From the NCBI GenBank assembly GCA_905250115.1, contig CAJNOI010000263.1, positions 1 to 64,000 of the forward strand: 64,000 nucleotides of DNA. Reading direction: 5' to 3'. The position numbers were made by a program, and so were the translations under genes. This stretch comes from Adineta steineri. Taxonomy: Eukaryota; Rotifera; Eurotatoria; Adinetida; Adinetidae. The first letter of the stretch is position 1, and each line of letters opens with the position of its first letter. A model generated the notes under the pieces. That model was not told the origin of the DNA. It did no database searches and was given only the letters and a program-made list of their open reading frames with translations. Shown piece by piece: positions 62,909-64,000 of the stretch.

Positions 62909-63449
62909 TTAACATCGCTGATTCTCTACTGAAAAGAATTAATATTGTGCAAGTTGTAGTGTACATGTACACGCTGTGTGAATGCTATGTTTTGTTTACT
63001 TGTATAGAAAATGTATCATTGTTAAGAATATATTTTGATAACTACATAAAAATTATAACATAAAATTACAAAATAATAGATTGTTAAGTCGATTCCGAAG
63101 TAACGACTATTATGAGATCAAACTCTATAAAAAAACATTTTTTTCGCAAAAAAAGTGGTCCTTTGTCTCAAAAACTACTATAAAAAATTGTTTTAAAAAA
63201 CGAACACTAGATTCTTGTTCCTCGACTTCGTTTACCCTTGTGTCACACTTTATACACCAGTGAAATAATTAATAATTAAAGAACGAAAGAACGTACGTAA
63301 CTCATTCTGCCTATACTCTTCTTCCAGTAGGGGGAATAAATAGAATCATTTTGTGGTATCTCTTAGGATTGATTCCTGATTACTTTTTCCAACTTGTTTA
63401 TTCTGATATTCATATTCAGAGAAGTTGATGAATTAACTAGCTTTGACTC

Positions 63450-63530
63450 AACCCACACACGGGTTAGATTTTGAGAATGGGCTAGAGCTGTGAGTGTGCG
63501 TTCTGTTTACTACTCATACTCACACTCTCA
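63450..63530. repeat. Paired GC-rich hairpins
   Basis: Two small inverted repeats lie side by side: AACCCACACACGGGTT (about 63449-63464) is a near-palindrome, and GAGCTGTGAGTGTGCG (about 63485-63500) pairs with ACTCATACTCACACTCTC (about 63513-63530). They share the GT/AC-rich style of the other hairpins. Confidence 0.5.
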
Positions 63531-63639
63531 AGATTGATAATATTTTTAAAAAGTCGAAATCGTACGGCAACCTATTTTATTTTGTTATATTTATGTCTGA
63601 ATAAAATTTACAAATATGACGGATAAGGCATTTTATTCC

Positions 63640-63885
63640 AAATAATTAATACCGGCCAAATATATAACAACAACAACAACACAAAACTGACAACAATAGT
63701 ACAAGACAGACGACAACAACAACTAGAAAAAAATTGACAACAATTTTAATACAGCAATTCACGAAAGCCTAGTAGATAGAAGCAGGATTTGAACCGAAAA
63801 ATGAAGGAGAATATGAGGATATGAACAATATAAAACACAACAGTTAACGTCATGTATAGGCCATTTGGTGTCAGTAACTAAGTCT
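63640..63885 (-). repeat. Possible tRNA-derived SINE with (TTG)n tail
   Basis: On the minus strand a perfect B-box word CGGTTCAAATCC (63785-63796) lies downstream of an A-box-like TGGCCTATACATG (about 63850-63862). After the B box comes about 40 bases of body and then an imperfect (TTG)n tract (plus strand: AAC/CAA repeats, about 63665-63745), which would be the tail. This order fits a tRNA-headed SINE. The T-arm does not pair, so a working tRNA is unlikely. No second full copy is visible in the window. Confidence 0.35.
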
Positions 63886-64000
63886 TTGCTGAAATCAATA
63901 TTTTGATAAAGTTGACTGTACTATCATGTTTGACTAGTTGGATTAATCTCGTTTGTCCTGTACCACCTACCGAAGATTTGTTTTTTTACTGTCCGACGAA

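Larger units (their letters stand above)
59692..64000. other. Gene-poor region upstream of the polycystin-like gene
   Basis: Begins with the promoter region of the giant gene; no core element was singled out. A frame at 60336-60539 starts with ATG and has one hydrophobic segment followed by a polar tail (see findings). GC-rich hairpins lie near 62.86 and 63.5 kb and a possible SINE at 63.64-63.88 kb. No other gene is supported. Confidence 0.5.

Noticed and set aside
1-64000. Viral-type or LTR elements, LINE or transposase genes, CRISPR arrays
   Set aside because: No frame of such a family and no direct-repeat array was recognised in any region.

Overview
The window is AT-rich (roughly three quarters A+T) animal nuclear DNA. 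Most genes are cut by short introns of about 50-70 nt, with a few introns of 0.2-1.2 kb, and lie between multi-kilobase gene-poor stretches. Gene content (a polycystin-1-type receptor-channel, NHL propellers, a divergent nuclear receptor, a protein kinase D, a patched-domain protein, a neuropeptide-type GPCR), codon use and intron style suggest a rotifer, probably a bdelloid such as Rotaria. This is inference from gene style; no species marker was seen. No reverse transcriptase, integrase, transposase, LTR pair, rRNA gene, intact tRNA gene or CRISPR array was recognised.

Layout: 1.8-3.9 kb (+) catalytically complete calpain with a degenerate tRNA-like element in its third intron. 6.8-8.0 kb (+) secreted VWC-type cysteine-rich protein. 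9.0-9.3 kb (-) two-exon 93-residue secreted peptide precursor. 10.1-12.1 kb (+) protein kinase D. 13.3-18.4 kb (-) patched/PTCHD-type 12-TM protein with a long inverted repeat in its last intron. 20.1-22.2 kb (-) nine-exon MTCH2-like carrier. 22.2-29.3 kb gene-poor. 29.3-30.5 kb (+) intronless class A neuropeptide-type receptor. 33.8-34.1 kb (-) Arg/Glu/Gly/Phe-rich low-complexity protein with a clear TATA box. 34.2-41.2 kb gene-poor. 41.2-44.5 kb (+) nuclear receptor. 45.3 kb (+) orphan signal-peptide exon. 46.3-59.7 kb (-) one giant gene interrupted by a 100-N gap. 59.7-64 kb gene-poor, with hairpin-forming TGTGGG-like DNA and a possible tRNA-derived SINE.

The most notable object is the giant minus-strand gene. 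Reading intron by intron, 27 exons join in phase: signal peptide, four tandem NHL beta-propellers of about 295 residues, a mucin-like Ser/Thr tract of about 300 residues, REJ region, GAIN/GPS, PLAT and polycystin channel, over 3,000 visible residues. I do not know of a described polycystin-1 with NHL propellers as its ectodomain. A second theme is small secreted peptides and peptide signalling: the 93-residue precursor, the orphan signal exon and the GPCR. A third is recurrent short GC-rich hairpins built from GGGTGTGGGTG-like DNA, resembling the TGTGGG telomere repeat known from bdelloids, scattered through very AT-rich DNA.
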